From positions 62,001 through 126,000 of the forward strand of contig JASWJB010000082.1 in assembly GCA_032433595.1 (NCBI GenBank): a stretch of 64,000 nt of DNA, written 5' to 3'. This DNA is from Conoideocrella luteorostrata. Lineage: Eukaryota > Ascomycota > Sordariomycetes > Hypocreales > Clavicipitaceae. Positions 46,974-59,585 of the stretch are shown piece after piece. The notes under the pieces were generated by a model. It saw nothing but the letters and a program-made list of their open reading frames with translations. It did not search any database and was not told where the DNA came from. How positions within the stretch are numbered: position 1 is the first letter of the stretch; every line of letters begins with the position of its first letter. The translations under genes and the position numbers were made by a program.

Positions 46974-49900
46974 AAAGCGAAAGCGGTGAGGGTGAGAGGA
47001 TAGGTGATATCCTAGAGCTTCACTCCGGATCGAACGACATGCCCAGGTTGGAAGAGAGCCTGTTCGTCGATGATTTAAACTTATGATAGACAGAGTTAAG
47101 GCTTCTGTACAATAGGTAGAGCAACGAACAAGAGAATCAAATGCGAATCGGTTTCAAGTCTCGTAGTGTTCCCGAGGGAAGAATCTTATGGACATTCACG
47201 CGAAACAGGATTCGTGTATACGAGGAACGGGGCGGGCCGAGTGTCGGAATGGTCAGGACAAACAAGCAGTTTGGATTCAGCCCTGGCAGGGGCTTGATAA
47301 CACGGTCAAGTTGGTACTTGAGTACGGAGCGGAGGCGGTGAGGCACATGCTTGCTGTCAGAACGCCGCACGGGGAAGGGTTGTTTTTGCCCTCTCGTTAT
47401 TTTGCGGCACAATACAAAGGTATCCTGCAGCGTATCAGGTGGGCGGTGAACCAACTTTGGTGGCGGTAGTACTGCATGAAACTGGCGTTATGGTCGTCCT
47501 GCGTCTGCCTGATTTCAATTGTGTAGACTGCCGCGCACGTGGTTACGACCTGGCGCGGAAGGGGAATATGATGTCCAGGGGAACATGGGGCTGTGATTAC
47601 GGTTGCGGTGGATGAGCGCATATGTGCGCAAAGGGGGCCAAGCCACGCAACAGGGTAGTCTGTCAATGGAGCCTTCTTTTTTGACCTTGCGATTTGGAAT
47701 ATACCGCTTGTGCCATGGGAGTGGTTGTTATCTCGACGTATGTCTTGGAATTGGGACGCACAACAGGCATGGACATCTCGGTATCTAGGAGTATCCCTCG
47801 GTGTATATTCGCTGTAATGGGGTAGAGGGCGGTACTCCGTATATTAATCGGTGTTCCATTATGTCTGTTATAACTGGTTGATATGGGGATGAGTAAAGTA
47901 CGCAAAGAACAAAGGTCGGGCTCCGGTACGGAGTAATTACAACAAGTACAATCGTAATCGGTCAAGAAACAAGCTTTCGCGTACGTATTGCTTAAGCTAG
48001 GGTTTGGCTGGTAGAGTGATAATTCTTCCCCTCATATCTCCCCACCTGGATGACTGGCTGATTGTCAATATTTCTGATCAATGCCGCCGTGGATGGAGAC
48101 AGGCAAGTGGAGATATGGAGACATGCTGTTGTAAATGCGTGGCGAGTAAAATGGGGTTCGTCTTCTTTCTCGTCTTCTCCTTTCTCCGTCTAAAAGTCAA
48201 GAATCTATCAAGACATCAAGCATCATACGGGTGTGTACTCCGTATGATGAGTCGCAATCAGGCCCTTTGTTTCATGAGGCGAGAGAGATGAAGGAAAAGA
48301 CAGCTTGGCCTTGCATGCAAGCAAGCATCCGCGGGAGCGGAATAACAGCCCAATCAACCAGGTGCCAGTGACGTGCCAGTGACGGAGCAGTGACCAGCCA
48401 GTGACCAGCCAGAGACCGGTCAGCGCCTTGACAGCCCGGCTCGCGTCCCCGTGTCCGTCAACGCAGGCCACGTGCCGCATGCCTTGGCCACCATTGTATT
48501 TGAGGTTTCTGTGCCTCGTCCTTCGGCCATCATCGTCTGTCCGTGCCTGATGCTCCCGTTCCGGACACGCCGCAACTAACTAGCACAAATCAATGGCCTT
48601 GCAACGCGCACTCTCTCCTTTCGGTCAAACCTCTTACTGTTGTGGCCGCCGTAGCGTAAACTAATTCCCATCAATGCTCCTTTTCTACAAGGAAGTGTGG
48701 TTTCCCACCTTGACTCGTTTGCTCTCTGCTCCATCTGCGGCTCCCCAGCCCAGCCCAGGGGAACGGCGTCCCGTTTCCGTCCTTCACCGAGTACCCAACA
48801 ACTCGAACCTAAAAACCTTATCGCATACCATTTGTTTCCCGTACCATCCTCCTACATACTCCTGCTCTCCTCTCTGCTCTCTCTCCCTTCTCTCTTTTAG
48901 AAGAGAAATAGATGGGAAATCGGGGGCGTTTCCTCCTCTCATCTGCTCTGCCAGCTTGCGAGTTTGCTATAGGCGACTCGACGATCTCAGTGTGGGCAGG
49001 GTGCGACCGCAGTGCTCCTTCCCCTGCGGCGACGTCGACTAATCTGGACAATCGCCACTCAAGCGCGTCACTCGACAGTTGATCGACCCAACAGCCTTCT
49101 TGAAGGACAAGAGGAGTAGGCTGTTTGGTTTCGTCCACAAACCCGCTGTTAAATTACGTGCCAGCCTTTGTCGGTTCTCAGCGGAATTCATTCTACCTCA
49201 TTTCAAGAACCACCGGCTTTCTATTCGCCTGATTTTACGGACAACATATGCAGCATTAACAGCTACGTCGCCCGGCTACTCTCTGAGTTGACGAATATAC
49301 CATACCCCGATTGAAAGCATTCGACCTTATTGTCTGCGATTTGCGACTTTATACGCATCAGCTTCGGTTGCAGGTAAGCTACTGTTTTCTTGCCACGTTA
49401 TATCGCGCCGGCGCCGTTGTTTCGTGGCTTTGATTGTTGTGCACATGATCTGTTGTGGCCCTTCTTAGTTGTGGCTCGCAGTACCGTCAAGCGACGCTGC
49501 GTATAAATACCTCGCTGTGACGGACGCTTATGTTTTCGTCTTGTTGAGCTGGTGAGAGCTGGTGTTAGCTCGAGGCGTTTTTATGCACCCGTTGCCTGGG
49601 GGCGTCACAAAGGGGTGACGTCGCCATAAGATGAGAGCTGCAAGACACCTGCGGAGCCACGCACACATACCGGTGGCGGTTAGTTACATCATGGGCCGAT
49701 ATGCCACTCGATTCATGGTTCGGTGTCGAAAGAGATGTGGATATTGCAGCACAATGCGACTGTCAGCCAGACACCTCGACACTGCTGCCGAGGAGCACTG
49801 TCCCGCCATTGCAACGCCACGCCGGCATCTGCGTCAATGCGATGCTCACTTTGCGGCGGTGATGATAGTGTTGATGACAGCCCTGGCGCAACCTCAAATT

Positions 49901-50535
49901 TGACCTGAGTGAATACACAAGCACCAGCAGGGTCCATCGTGTGTCACCAGACTTCTGAATATCCCGTCAATTGATGTTCGGTCCAGACAAGTGTTCCCCT
50001 CCTGTTATTAGGGTCTTTGCTAGCCTCTTAGCGCCAGGCTCCAGAGGCTGTCTCCCCACCGGCTCCGCGTGCGCCGCCGGCACCGCTTGCCACTCACCCA
50101 GAGACTATACGGCGACTGGGCGAGTAGGACACATCCACCTGCTTGGGCCAGGAATTCCCATGCTCATTCAGTGCTGGCGGCTGCTTCTCATCCGAATTCT
50201 CTTCTTGGCCCTCTCCCTCCCGTCCCTGTCCACTCCTTCTCACTTTGGCGTTTTTGTTTTGGATTGGACCCTTGATCATCGTCAGTCCGGAACAGAACGG
50301 CTGCCGACTTCACCAGCCTGCCCTCCCTCATGATTGCTTATGTTCTTGTCTGTCTCGTTTGCTGTTTTTAATTTATGTCTCATCTCTTTTTTCTGCATTT
50401 GTTATAAGCTTTTGCGCTAATGCATCCTGCTCCAACTGCCAGCGCGCGCTTTGCCCAAGTTCTTAAAACGTAATACTTTGTTCGTCCGGCAACGCTCTCA
50501 CCTGCCCATCTTTCGTCGACTGTCGTTACGATGCG
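46974..50535. other. Intergenic region and probable long leader of the cyclin gene
   Basis: No coding frame is supported. Three TACGGAGTA/TACTCCGTA copies lie at 47833, 47927 and 48236. Short direct repeats of GTGACCAGCCA/GTGCCAGTGAC type occur at 48361-48420. From about 48670 the plus strand is rich in C/T tracts (for example 48865-48900), as is usual upstream of fungal start sites. A GGTAAG donor-like site at about 49373 could open a leader intron. Confidence 0.4.
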
Positions 50536-52196
50536 ATGGCCGCTATAATTGGCGACTTGGTACCCGATCTATCGCGATTTCATGATATGGTTGTCAACCC
50601 TTCTTCACGGCAGAGCCAACGACAGCATCACCAGTCCCCGCCCCAGCGACAGCGATCGTACTCCCGGTCGCAGCCTCAAGAAACCCCGCGCCGCCGCTCT
50701 TCGAGCAGACCGCGCGTCACTACGTCGACGCCGCGATCTCATAGGCGTGACGACAGCGAGGACTCAAGCAGCGATAAGCGCTTCTCTGACGCTGTGACGC
50801 GCTCTCCCGTCGAGAGGACACGGAGGGCCGCCACTGCCGCCACCGAAAGCGCGCTCACAATCGAGAGGGCCTCTTCCAAGTTTCCTTCCCCTCCACTGTC
50901 ATCCTCCCCCCAAGTTGCCAGTGCTGCCTCGCCCGCCAACGATGCCAAGGGTGCATCAATGGCGCCACAGACCAGAGATGTTGTCTCTACAGCCCAACAG
51001 ACTTTGCCCAATGCGGCAGGCTCAGTGAATGCTACAAGACGTCACCAACAGCCGTCGCCTCCGTCCAGCCAGAGCTTTCAGTTACCCGATTCCTCACTTG
51101 CGTCGTCATCGTCTTTTAGCAATGCCGAGCCTGCTTCAACGCAGCAGACCTCACAAGACTCGCAGCAAACCGTCATACATGTTCGGGATTTAGCACATGT
51201 GCAAAGCTTGGTCGACGCAAAGACGCTTGGAGCAAATAACTCGACATCTTTGGACTCGGGAAACCAGATCAGATATGAAATCAGCGGGATGCCCATCGCT
51301 GATATTATTGAAATGGTGGCCGCCCTACTCACAAAAATCACTACTACGAATGACCTGCAGCATGATGCCATGCAGCGGAATGTTGCTCATCAGCAACAAG
51401 CGAACCAGCCCACCGACTCTGGTTCTCATATGAGTCCCGTCAACCACTCTGTCCTGGCCTTCCACGGCAAAAACGTACCGGCAATCACTATCTTGAGCTA
51501 CCTCTCCCGCATTCATAAGTATTGTCCAACGACCTACGAAGTTTTCCTCAGCTTGCTGGTCTATTTCGACCGCATGACTGAGCGGGTGAACGATGTAGTC
51601 ACGAAGAGCGACAATGTTCGCAGTCGAGCTGCTTCACAGTCGCAGCCCACTCCCTCCGGGGCATTGCAGAGAGATACTACGATGCGCGACAACGCCCATG
51701 AGTCTGATGAAAGCGATTCTGATCTTGCGGACGAGGACGACGAGGACGACGAGATGGTGGATTCGCCAACAGCGGCAGCTGGGCGCAATGACAGCAGTCG
51801 GGCCGTGTCATCCACACGAGATCAACCCCCTGTTGTGAGCCCCGTGACGTATTTTGTGGTGGACAGTTTCAATATCCATAGATTAATAATTTCCGGGGTG
51901 ACTGGCGCGAGCAAGTTCTTCTCTGATGTCTTTTACACAAACTCCCGATATGCCAAGGTACGTTTTTGCGGCAGTTGAAAACGTTTGTCGAGAATAATTG
52001 CCCTAACAAAACTTTGCAGGTTGGAGGTCTTCCCCTAGCAGAGCTCAACCACTTGGAGATCCAATTCTTGGTTCTTAATGACTTTCGTCTCGCTGTTCCT
52101 GTGGAGGACCTAGAAGCATACGCAACCATGTTGGTCGAATTTTATGCCCGTGAAGTCATGTTGCAGGACCCTGCCGACCCTGCGTCTGCCGCATAA
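50536..52196 (+). CDS. Pho80-like (Pho85-class) cyclin
   Basis: Regulatory subunit of a Pho85-type CDK, probably in phosphate or nutrient signalling (the Neurospora counterpart is PREG). Exons 50536-51957 and 52020-52196 flank a 62-base intron (GTACGT...GCAG), giving about 532 residues. The first ~240 residues are Ser/Gln/Arg-rich and look disordered. The cyclin box starts near MPIADIIEMVAALLTKI, continues with VPAITILSYLSRIHKYCPTT and the helix YEVFLSLLVYFDRM, is interrupted by a long acidic insert (ESDESDSDLADEDDEDDEM), then resumes with FVVDSFNIHRLIISGV and ends with HLEIQFLVLNDFRLAVPVED in exon 2. The acidic insert inside the cyclin box is longer than in yeast Pho80. Many SP/TP sites suggest control by phosphorylation. 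Confidence 0.85.
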
Positions 52197-54697
52197 TGGG
52201 GGCATCCAACACAGGCCATCTGATATCAGGAGCGCAATTCGGTTAGCTGACATGAAGCGAGGGACATGGCGTGGCGATGTTTTGAGAAACCAAAACAGGA
52301 AAGCCTCAGATCCCGTGTCACGAGTAATTGGTGGGTTGGTATTTATTCTTGAAGATGACACTACAACGGGAGGTTCAATCGCAAAGCCATGATGATAGAG
52401 GGCGAAGATAATTGCGATATATCTATATAAATCATCAGTGCTTGACTGCACAGACCTGGGCTTGAACTTGTGGCGGGAGGTCATTGGCCGGGGGGGGAGG
52501 GGGGGCGCGACCTGCGTTCGATGCACAATGGATGTACGAGAGATCACATGATACGATTGGTGATGCGGGTAGATTACATGCTTGGTTAGATAAAGGCGGT
52601 ATAGCTCATAGCACTGCGCCGGGGAGCGGGACGGAACTCACGGATGTCACGGGTGGATGCATTTACATAGTACAGGCGTTGACGGTGTTTTGTGTTTGAA
52701 ATGGGGGTTTCAAGGTGGAATCTTTTGACCGGGGTGATGATGAGCTTATCGACGCTGCTCCTTTCTCTCCATGCTGCTTTGCTTCTCTATGGCACGGTGG
52801 TGAGTGGCAGCTGGCCCAGCCACGAGCGATGGGTGGACATGGATGAAATATATAAAATAGATTTCAAATTCCGCATACTCTGCGTAAAAGTGAAGAAATG
52901 AGGACAGTAGCGAGCTGTAGACCAGTCTGGATAGTGACGCCAGGTGTCGCCTTGAATCCAGGATAACGCTGGCCGCCCATGTCCGCTTTTGAGGAAAATT
53001 TCAGTCGCGGGATAATACCCACTAGTTGCAGTATTGTGTTGTAGGGTCAAACCAGCAGTATGAACGACTGGCTATTCGAATTCCCACGCCACGGCAGGAT
53101 TTTAGTCGCAGGTCCATAGCCAGCAAACTGAGGGAGTTGGGTATATTTGCAACCAGGGCGGTGTACATAATGCGCGTCTACACCATTATCATCCACATGT
53201 AACTCGGCTGAAAGCAAGTGAGGGACGTCAGATCTCACCAGCCTCGCATATATCGACAAACGTTCCCTTCCAGCTCTTGTAACTTGGCAATATTCGCATG
53301 GTTGTATTAATACCATTTCGAGAATAACTACGGAGTAGCTTGCCTTCAATTGGGGGAAGCGACAAACTGCAGCGGATATCCTCCCTCGCCCGGCCCCCTC
53401 CCTAAAGAAAAAAAAAAAAAAAAAGGTTGGCAAAAGAAGACAATAGAAACTTATAAGTGCAACTATGGAGAACGAATGTGTGGAATAGCATTGTGAGAGA
53501 GAGAGGGGGAAAAATCGATGGGAGCAAGCTTGGCCAATTGTCCGGTGTGCCGGTCCCCCATGCCGATCCGGGCTATCAGCCTCTGTCCACGCCATGGACC
53601 ATGATCTGCCCAGAGAGCCAGCTCGGCTCTATCGAGAGTTATTTACGTAGTGAACCGGAAACGCGTCAATGGCATTGGGGGGTGCTCGGCGAGTATGAAA
53701 AGCATGTAGCGCGACTACAGTACAGTGTGCCATGCGGCCAGGCCTGCTGTGCCGCGCGTTTTACTACGCATCTGGGCTGGCCGGCTCAAGCAGAGTAGAG
53801 TAGAGTGCAACGTCCTGACTTCAAGTGCCCTTCTTTTTACGGCCTTATGTAGACCAGAAGCACCTACGGAACCTGCCTCGGGCTTGCGGCGCTTCTGGCC
53901 GGATAACTGACGAACTGCAGATAGGTCTCTAGTCTAGTTAGTAGTAGCTACTTGGTTGCAGCGGATGGATCTGACCACCCCCGTACAGGGGCATAGGTTG
54001 GTTGGTTGGTTGGTCCCGTGTAAGCCACAGCTTTCATGTCGCAATGTCAAGAGAGGCAAGGAGCTCTAATTATAGCGGTAGCTGTTCTGTTGCTGTCCCT
54101 CATTGTGCCATTTTCGTTCGCACCCTCATTTACGGGTCGAGTCGGATAACTACTGCGTTACTGCGATGCAGGATGCGGGCGGAACCCTGCTTTGCCATGT
54201 CGCCATACGTACATATGCACAGTGAGTTGCATTTCTATTTCTGTTTTTAAATCTTGGCCTATGACTGTATGAGTGACGAGTAGACTTGTCAGAAGCTGCA
54301 CGTGTCTGCTATACTTATACGGTATTGTTTCACAAAATATAGACAATACATCAGGCCCAGCGAACGCCCTTTGCGTAACTACACGTTGGGGCCAAAGTGA
54401 ATAACAAACTATATTTAGTTGGCGGTCTGGATCTCACGATGCAGCATTCAGTTTCAGGGGCCGCCCTATTGTTCTATTCCCTTTCCTCATTGTTGACCCC
54501 TTTCCGTGTAAGTCGCTCACACGGCCCCCTTAACCTACCTGTGAGACCACGAATATTGTATAAGTAGTCAGAGGGCTTCCCGATCTAACGTCTTGTATCC
54601 TTTATCACTTTCTCTACTATTCTACACCCGTTTCTCCTATCTACTCTGTTGGCGTAACCAAGAAAAACCAACACCAACATACTTGCATCTCCCGACT
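52197..54697. other. Gene-free region
   Basis: Only short frames. It contains a poly-A run near 53405-53424, a TACGGAGTA copy at 53329 and a GGTT tandem at 53997-54013. Nothing else supported. Confidence 0.4.
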
Positions 54698-54844
54698 ATG
54701 AAGTTCTCCGCCACCATCCTCGGCTTGGCCCTTCTGGCGCCGTCCGCTCTGGGTCTACCGCAAGCCCCTAACTTGGATGCTTTTGCCAAATCGTTGAATC
54801 CTGGCTCCGAGTTCAACGCCGATCTGGGCGGCGCGGCTAACTAG
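54698..54844 (+). CDS. 48-residue secreted peptide
   Basis: A compact single-exon gene. ATG 54698 is preceded by a CA-rich leader (ACCAACACCAACATACTTGC), and TATAAG lies ~140 bases upstream. The product starts with a textbook signal peptide (MKFSATILGLALLAPSALG), leaving a mature peptide of about 29 residues that begins LPQAPNLDAF and has no Cys. Fungal secreted-protein genes very often start MKFS. Absence of Cys argues against a classic small effector. It could be a peptide hormone-like factor, a short surface peptide, or exon 1 of a longer gene whose reading frame has been lost. The stop at 54842 is followed by non-coding sequence. Function unknown. Confidence 0.55.
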   Translation: MKFSATILGLALLAPSALGLPQAPNLDAFAKSLNPGSEFNADLGGAAN

Positions 54845-56046
54845 GCATGTATGTGGCCGCCTAGTTCGCTAGATACAGCCAGGTGAGTTTTAACCCGTTT
54901 CTGGAATAGTCAATAGTAAATTTTTTTTTTAAAAAAAAGCCTACGACTTGGTAGACTGACTGACTGACTGAATGGCTGACTGATCGAGGTAGTTTTGTAC
55001 AACACTGGAGATGTCTTCGAAGAAGAAGTCCACGTCACGGATATGGTATACGGGGCGACACGAGACGACGCCACAACGGATTCTCAGTGTTGCAGTGTAA
55101 AAGGGGCATGGACTTGCGTGCCTGATCCGGCATATGAATGGACGGTCTTCGCAGACTGGTAGTTAGTTAGTTAGCTGGATCTATCATCGAATTTTGCTTG
55201 CATCTTATACCGCCACGAACCCGTACCGTTTGTTCTCGCACTGAATATAACATTCTGCGGACTGTGACCGCGTCTGCCAGGGGGTTATTTGGCGAACTGT
55301 ACAGAGGAGCATCATCGATTTATTGGTCTCATTGGTCTCGGTCTTATTTGTTCCGTGCCATTCTCTCTGTTCTGATTGTGTGATATATTGCACGAAACTA
55401 CGGAGTACACGTAGGGGAATGCACCCTGCCGGACTGATTTTTGCGTAGGCACGGATGGCCAACTGTTCGCGTGCCGTTAGTGCCTGTGTCTGGTTGGATA
55501 AATTTAGGCATCGAATGAAAGTAAATGCACAACTCATAACTGCGTACTCCGTACTCTGTGCTCTGTACGGAGTACTCCGTACAATGTTTTACTTGAGGTA
55601 GTTACATAAGAGTACGGAGTAGGGGGGAAATCCAGTACGTGTGCCTACTTGGTTTATCGGCGTCTGGTCGTGCGGATCGTCATGGTCCGCTGGAACATCT
55701 CCATCACGCAAATAAATATTCGAGGGCCCAGGACGTCAATCATCAGCCATTAATGGTCCAGGGCGTAGTCTGACTTTCCGCATTTTTCTGCACGTCATCA
55801 GCACCCCCGCCGTACAACAAATACTCTGTGCATCGAGCCAGGGATTTTTCGATAGCGTCGATCCAGCCGCATCCAGACCTGTACAGACTCACATTTTCCT
55901 GCAGGTCAATTTTATCAGCACAACGCAGAGCTGAGCACAACAGTAATATCCCGATGCATCAGCCTGCTTATAATGCCACGCATCCCCTCCCTCACAAATA
56001 CCACTGTACTTAGCCGTCTGGGCACAGCAGCACGACACACGTCGCC
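54845..56046. other. Intergenic region with clustered 9-mer repeats
   Basis: No supported gene. It contains five exact copies of TACGGAGTA/TACTCCGTA between 55399 and 55621, plus short tandem GACT (54956-54971) and TAGT units. Confidence 0.45.
55545..55621. repeat. Cluster of TACGGAGTA motifs with perfect palindrome
   Basis: Four exact copies at 55545, 55566, 55573 and 55613. Two overlap to give an 18-bp perfect palindrome, GTACGGAGTACTCCGTAC, at 55565-55582. Confidence 0.85.
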
Positions 56047-58214
56047 ATGACCCTCTGTCAATACTGCACCTCACTGCCTGGCAAGCTCTTCTCTACCCGC
56101 CGCCAGGACCAATCCGACCACGGCCATCAGCCAAACCTGGCTGCTTTGCAAGCATCCGCCAAATACTGCCCGGGATGTCGCCTCATCCTCCACGCCATAG
56201 AGGCGAGTACCTCTGAACATGCGCGTAATTACGCTCTCAAACCATCGTGGAAGCCGGAGGAGCGAATACATCTCAGCAGCACCAAGTTTGGATGGCAGGT
56301 CGTGAGGGTTGGGTGGACGGAGGCAGGCCACTTTCGAGGCGGTCTTGTTCCGTCGGATGACGAATGGGGTATGTGAACCTCTTTTTTCTTTATTTGAAAA
56401 GAGAAACTGTGTTTTCGTAGACAGCCCGCGATTTTGAGACTCATTATTTTTTGTTTTTACTTTTAGGCGACGAGAAGCCCCCTGGTGTGGGAGAAGACAG
56501 GGCAACGTTCTTGTCATACGAAGCTCAGTTGATACGACACTGGTTGAGGATTTGTTCGCAACAGCACAAATGCTGTGTCAACCAGGATACTCAGTTCCTG
56601 CCCAGTAGACTCATCGATGTAGGAACGGCTGCTGAGCCGAATCTTCGGCTGGTGCAAAATCCGCAGATGCAGATGCGTCCCACAGATGACAGCCAGTACA
56701 TTGTCCTCAGCCATTGCTGGGGCTTGGCCATGCCTGAGTCCGGCAAAACAACCTCCCAAACCTTGGAGCGTCACCTCGTGTCTATTTCCGCGGAGGACCT
56801 CCCTCAAACATTTCAAGATTTCATCGATATTGCGCGCCAGCTCGGGGTGCGGCATGTCTGGATCGACTCGCTCTGCATCATCCAGGACTCCCGGCAGGAT
56901 TGGGAGAAAGAGGCTGCTCAGATGGCTGCCGTATACTCAAACGCACGCCTAACTGTAGCAGCGTCTGGATCTGCCGACGGGAAGGAAGGCTGCCATGTTC
57001 TCGAAAACACACGATCACATGGTCCTGTCGACCTCGAATGTAAAGTTGTAACCTCACCGGAGCCTAACGCAGAGGGTCCAACTCTCACGAGAGTGTTCAG
57101 ACTCTGGAGCAGAGATACCTACCCACTAGGCCAGGTTCTAAGCAGTGACCCCTTAACAAAGCGAGGATGGACTCTCCAGGAGCGAGAGCTGTCGTCGCGA
57201 ATAGTACATTACTCGCGAGACTCGATCCGGTGGGAGTGCGGCGCAGCAAGGGCATCTCTCGAGTTCCCCTGGGGCGATCACTTTTCCTTCGACGCAGGTC
57301 GTCTGTTTGATGGGGGTTCTTCAGATCGACCCGCGCTCATTGGACCGCCTCGAAGTCCTTCGCAGCCAATGGATGCTATCACTAAGCAAAGAATAAGCTG
57401 GTTCGAGCTTGTCCATCGCTACAGCAGCCGCTCTTTGACCAACCAAGGCGATATACTGCCTGCCGTGTCGGGCATTGCACGCTCTATTGCAGCACAAACC
57501 TCAGACGAGTACTTCGCCGGGCTTTGGAAGTCGTATTTCGCCCACTGTCTCCTGTGGGCCAGTGACTGGCACGTCGGCCGTGGGTTTACACAGCATAGTC
57601 GTCCTCCGCGGTACCTCGCGCCAAGCTGGTCATGGGCTTCCGTCAAGGGCCCTATTCACTACCTGTCCTGGGTAAACGGGTATTGGCACAGCTTCAACCA
57701 AAACACTGATCCGACGTACGAGCCCAAGGTTATCGACATCTCGCTGCAGGCCTCGTCCGATGCATACGGCATCCTCACCGGCGGACACTTGAAGGTCGAG
57801 GGCAAAATTGCAGTGGCCTTCTCGAAGCAAGACGTGTATGCGGCACCAAAGGACCATTTGGCTGTCACGTTCACACCTGGACCCCAGGACCGCCAGGATC
57901 TCCAGGGCCTGAACTCAGCAGGGCGGGTTGACAGGATCGGTGGGATTCGCTATGACGTGCCTCTCTGTCAAGATTGCAGTCCTGTGGGAACAAAGAGGGC
58001 GGTCTGGCTGCTGTGCTGCCTGAGCAACGAGAGGTCGGCAGAAGGCAAGATGACCACGTCTGCGATTGCCTTGGAAAATGTCACCGGGCAGGATGTGCCA
58101 GGAGGGGTTGCTCAGGCGGGGGAACTTGGTTGCTTCAGGAGGGTAGGCGTTGCATGGGGGATTGATTCCTCTTTTTGGGACAAAGCTGGGACGGCGAGGA
58201 TGGTGTTGATTTAA
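56047..58214 (+). CDS. HET-domain (heterokaryon incompatibility) protein
   Basis: Member of the fungal non-self recognition family; HET domains trigger cell death when incompatible nuclei meet. Exons 56047-56368 and 56467-58214 join in phase 1 across a 98-base GTATGT...TTTAG intron, giving about 689 residues. A Cys-rich N-terminus (MTLCQYCTSLPG...CPGCRLI) precedes the HET domain. The three HET blocks are all present: YIVLSHCWG, VRHVWIDSLCIIQDSRQDW...AAVYSNARLTVAAS, and TKRGWTLQERELSSRIVHY. The ~300 residues after the HET domain carry no repeats (no WD40, ankyrin or TPR), as is usual for the large group of stand-alone HET proteins. All motifs are intact. It may or may not act in vegetative incompatibility; most such genomic copies are untested. 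Confidence 0.92.
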
Positions 58215-59057
58215 GGTGCAGTCTCATTCGCGGTTATCAATTTTTCGAGTTTATTCCCTCAACCTGTTTGCGAATTTCGTCATTCAAACCTCGTAAGATT
58301 TCCACCACCTCTTCGAGGAATTCACGGTCCTGCGCTCGGGGGCAACTGAGGTCTTGTTGGCTACTGAAATATATCCGGGAAAGGGTAAACCTGTAGCATC
58401 TGAGTTGTTCCTCCTGTCCCCGTGATGATTAGTTTGTCATCCCCATGGTATTCGATGGCGTTCATTCGCCTCGGCCAGTCTTGACTGCCGTGTCGGGCAG
58501 GTTGTGACGAAGGGACATGAGAGTATAATAGCTACGAATGAAATGGTTTCGAGTTTGAAAGTCTATATACTCGCGTGTATTTGATGCTTATTTCATGTCG
58601 TTAGTACAAAAAACAAAATCTATAGAAAAATGAAAAAAAAAAAAAATACTCAATACGTATTGACCAACGAGTACTACGGCAAGGCCAATGTTCTTTCCTT
58701 AGTGCTTCCAATAAACTCCAACTAACAAATTGCAGCGCGTTTGTATCGTATGTGTACATCACATTATCAGTGACCCTTTTTAAGTTCATTCAAGCTGCGA
58801 CTTATGCAGGTGCTATTTCTGCTACTTACAACCTTGGTCTAACTCTGCGACAACCAACTTAAACACTTGCGCAAGGTTCTCAGCCGCATTAGTCGAACAA
58901 TATAAAATGTCCAAAATCTCATTTATTTGCAGTATCTCATTCTTTACCACCAATAAAGAATATTTTACCATCAACAAAGAAATTTAGACACCACCCACGC
59001 CAGACATCCAAATTCACACGACACTGGCACATTCAGAATATCCAAGAAAAAAAAAAA
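58215..59057. other. Spacer
   Basis: AT-rich with poly-A runs; no gene supported. Confidence 0.45.
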
Positions 59058-59585
59058 ATGGAAGATCAGCAAGAGGAAACAGACTACATCTTCGACCAAG
59101 TCCTCCATGTGCTCCAGACATGCATTCCAGGAATGTACGTTGTCGCATGTCTGGTCATTGTTACACCCCCGGCCATCATCCTCGCAAAAGTGCTCTCCCT
59201 CATAGGACGAATCTTCGGAGCCAGCCATGGCAGTTCCCTGCTCCTGTTCCCAGTGGAGGTTTTAGTCGCCGCTTCGTTTGGCTTCCTGATTGCCTTGTCG
59301 GCGCTGCTATTCGCCACAAGGGGGTATTCTCGAGGTATCCTGACTGTATGCATGCTCGCTGCACATCTGATAGACTGGGCTACGGGGCACATATACATAT
59401 TGTGCTTCCATTTTCTGATTCAGCCGATCTATGTACTGCGCCTTGCGGCTATCATTGCGTGGTGGTGCTTCCTATATAGCCTGTGGATGGTGAGGGTTTG
59501 GGCGGGATATCTGAGGCGGAGGTGGCTACGCAGGGCATGGGCGACGCTTTTGGAAATGCAGTTGATGAAAATAGTATATATTTGA
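59058..59585 (+). CDS. Small multi-pass membrane protein, hypothetical
   Basis: Single-exon frame of 175 residues starting at ATG 59058, immediately after a 12-base poly-A. Four to five hydrophobic stretches are visible: MYVVACLVIVTPPAIILAKV, LLLFPVEVLVAASFGFLIAL, GILTVCMLAAHLIDWATGH, and YVLRLAAIIAWWCFLYSLWM. The N-terminus is acidic (MEDQQEETDY) and the C-terminus strongly basic (GYLRRRWLRRAW), which would place the tail in the cytosol. I recognise no family. It lies between the HET gene and the convergent tyrosinase gene, ending 130 bases from the latter's stop. Confidence 0.6.
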   Translation: MEDQQEETDYIFDQVLHVLQTCIPGMYVVACLVIVTPPAIILAKVLSLIGRIFGASHGSSLLLFPVEVLVAASFGFLIALSALLFATRGYSRGILTVCMLAAHLIDWATGHIYILCFHFLIQPIYVLRLAAIIAWWCFLYSLWMVRVWAGYLRRRWLRRAWATLLEMQLMKIVYI

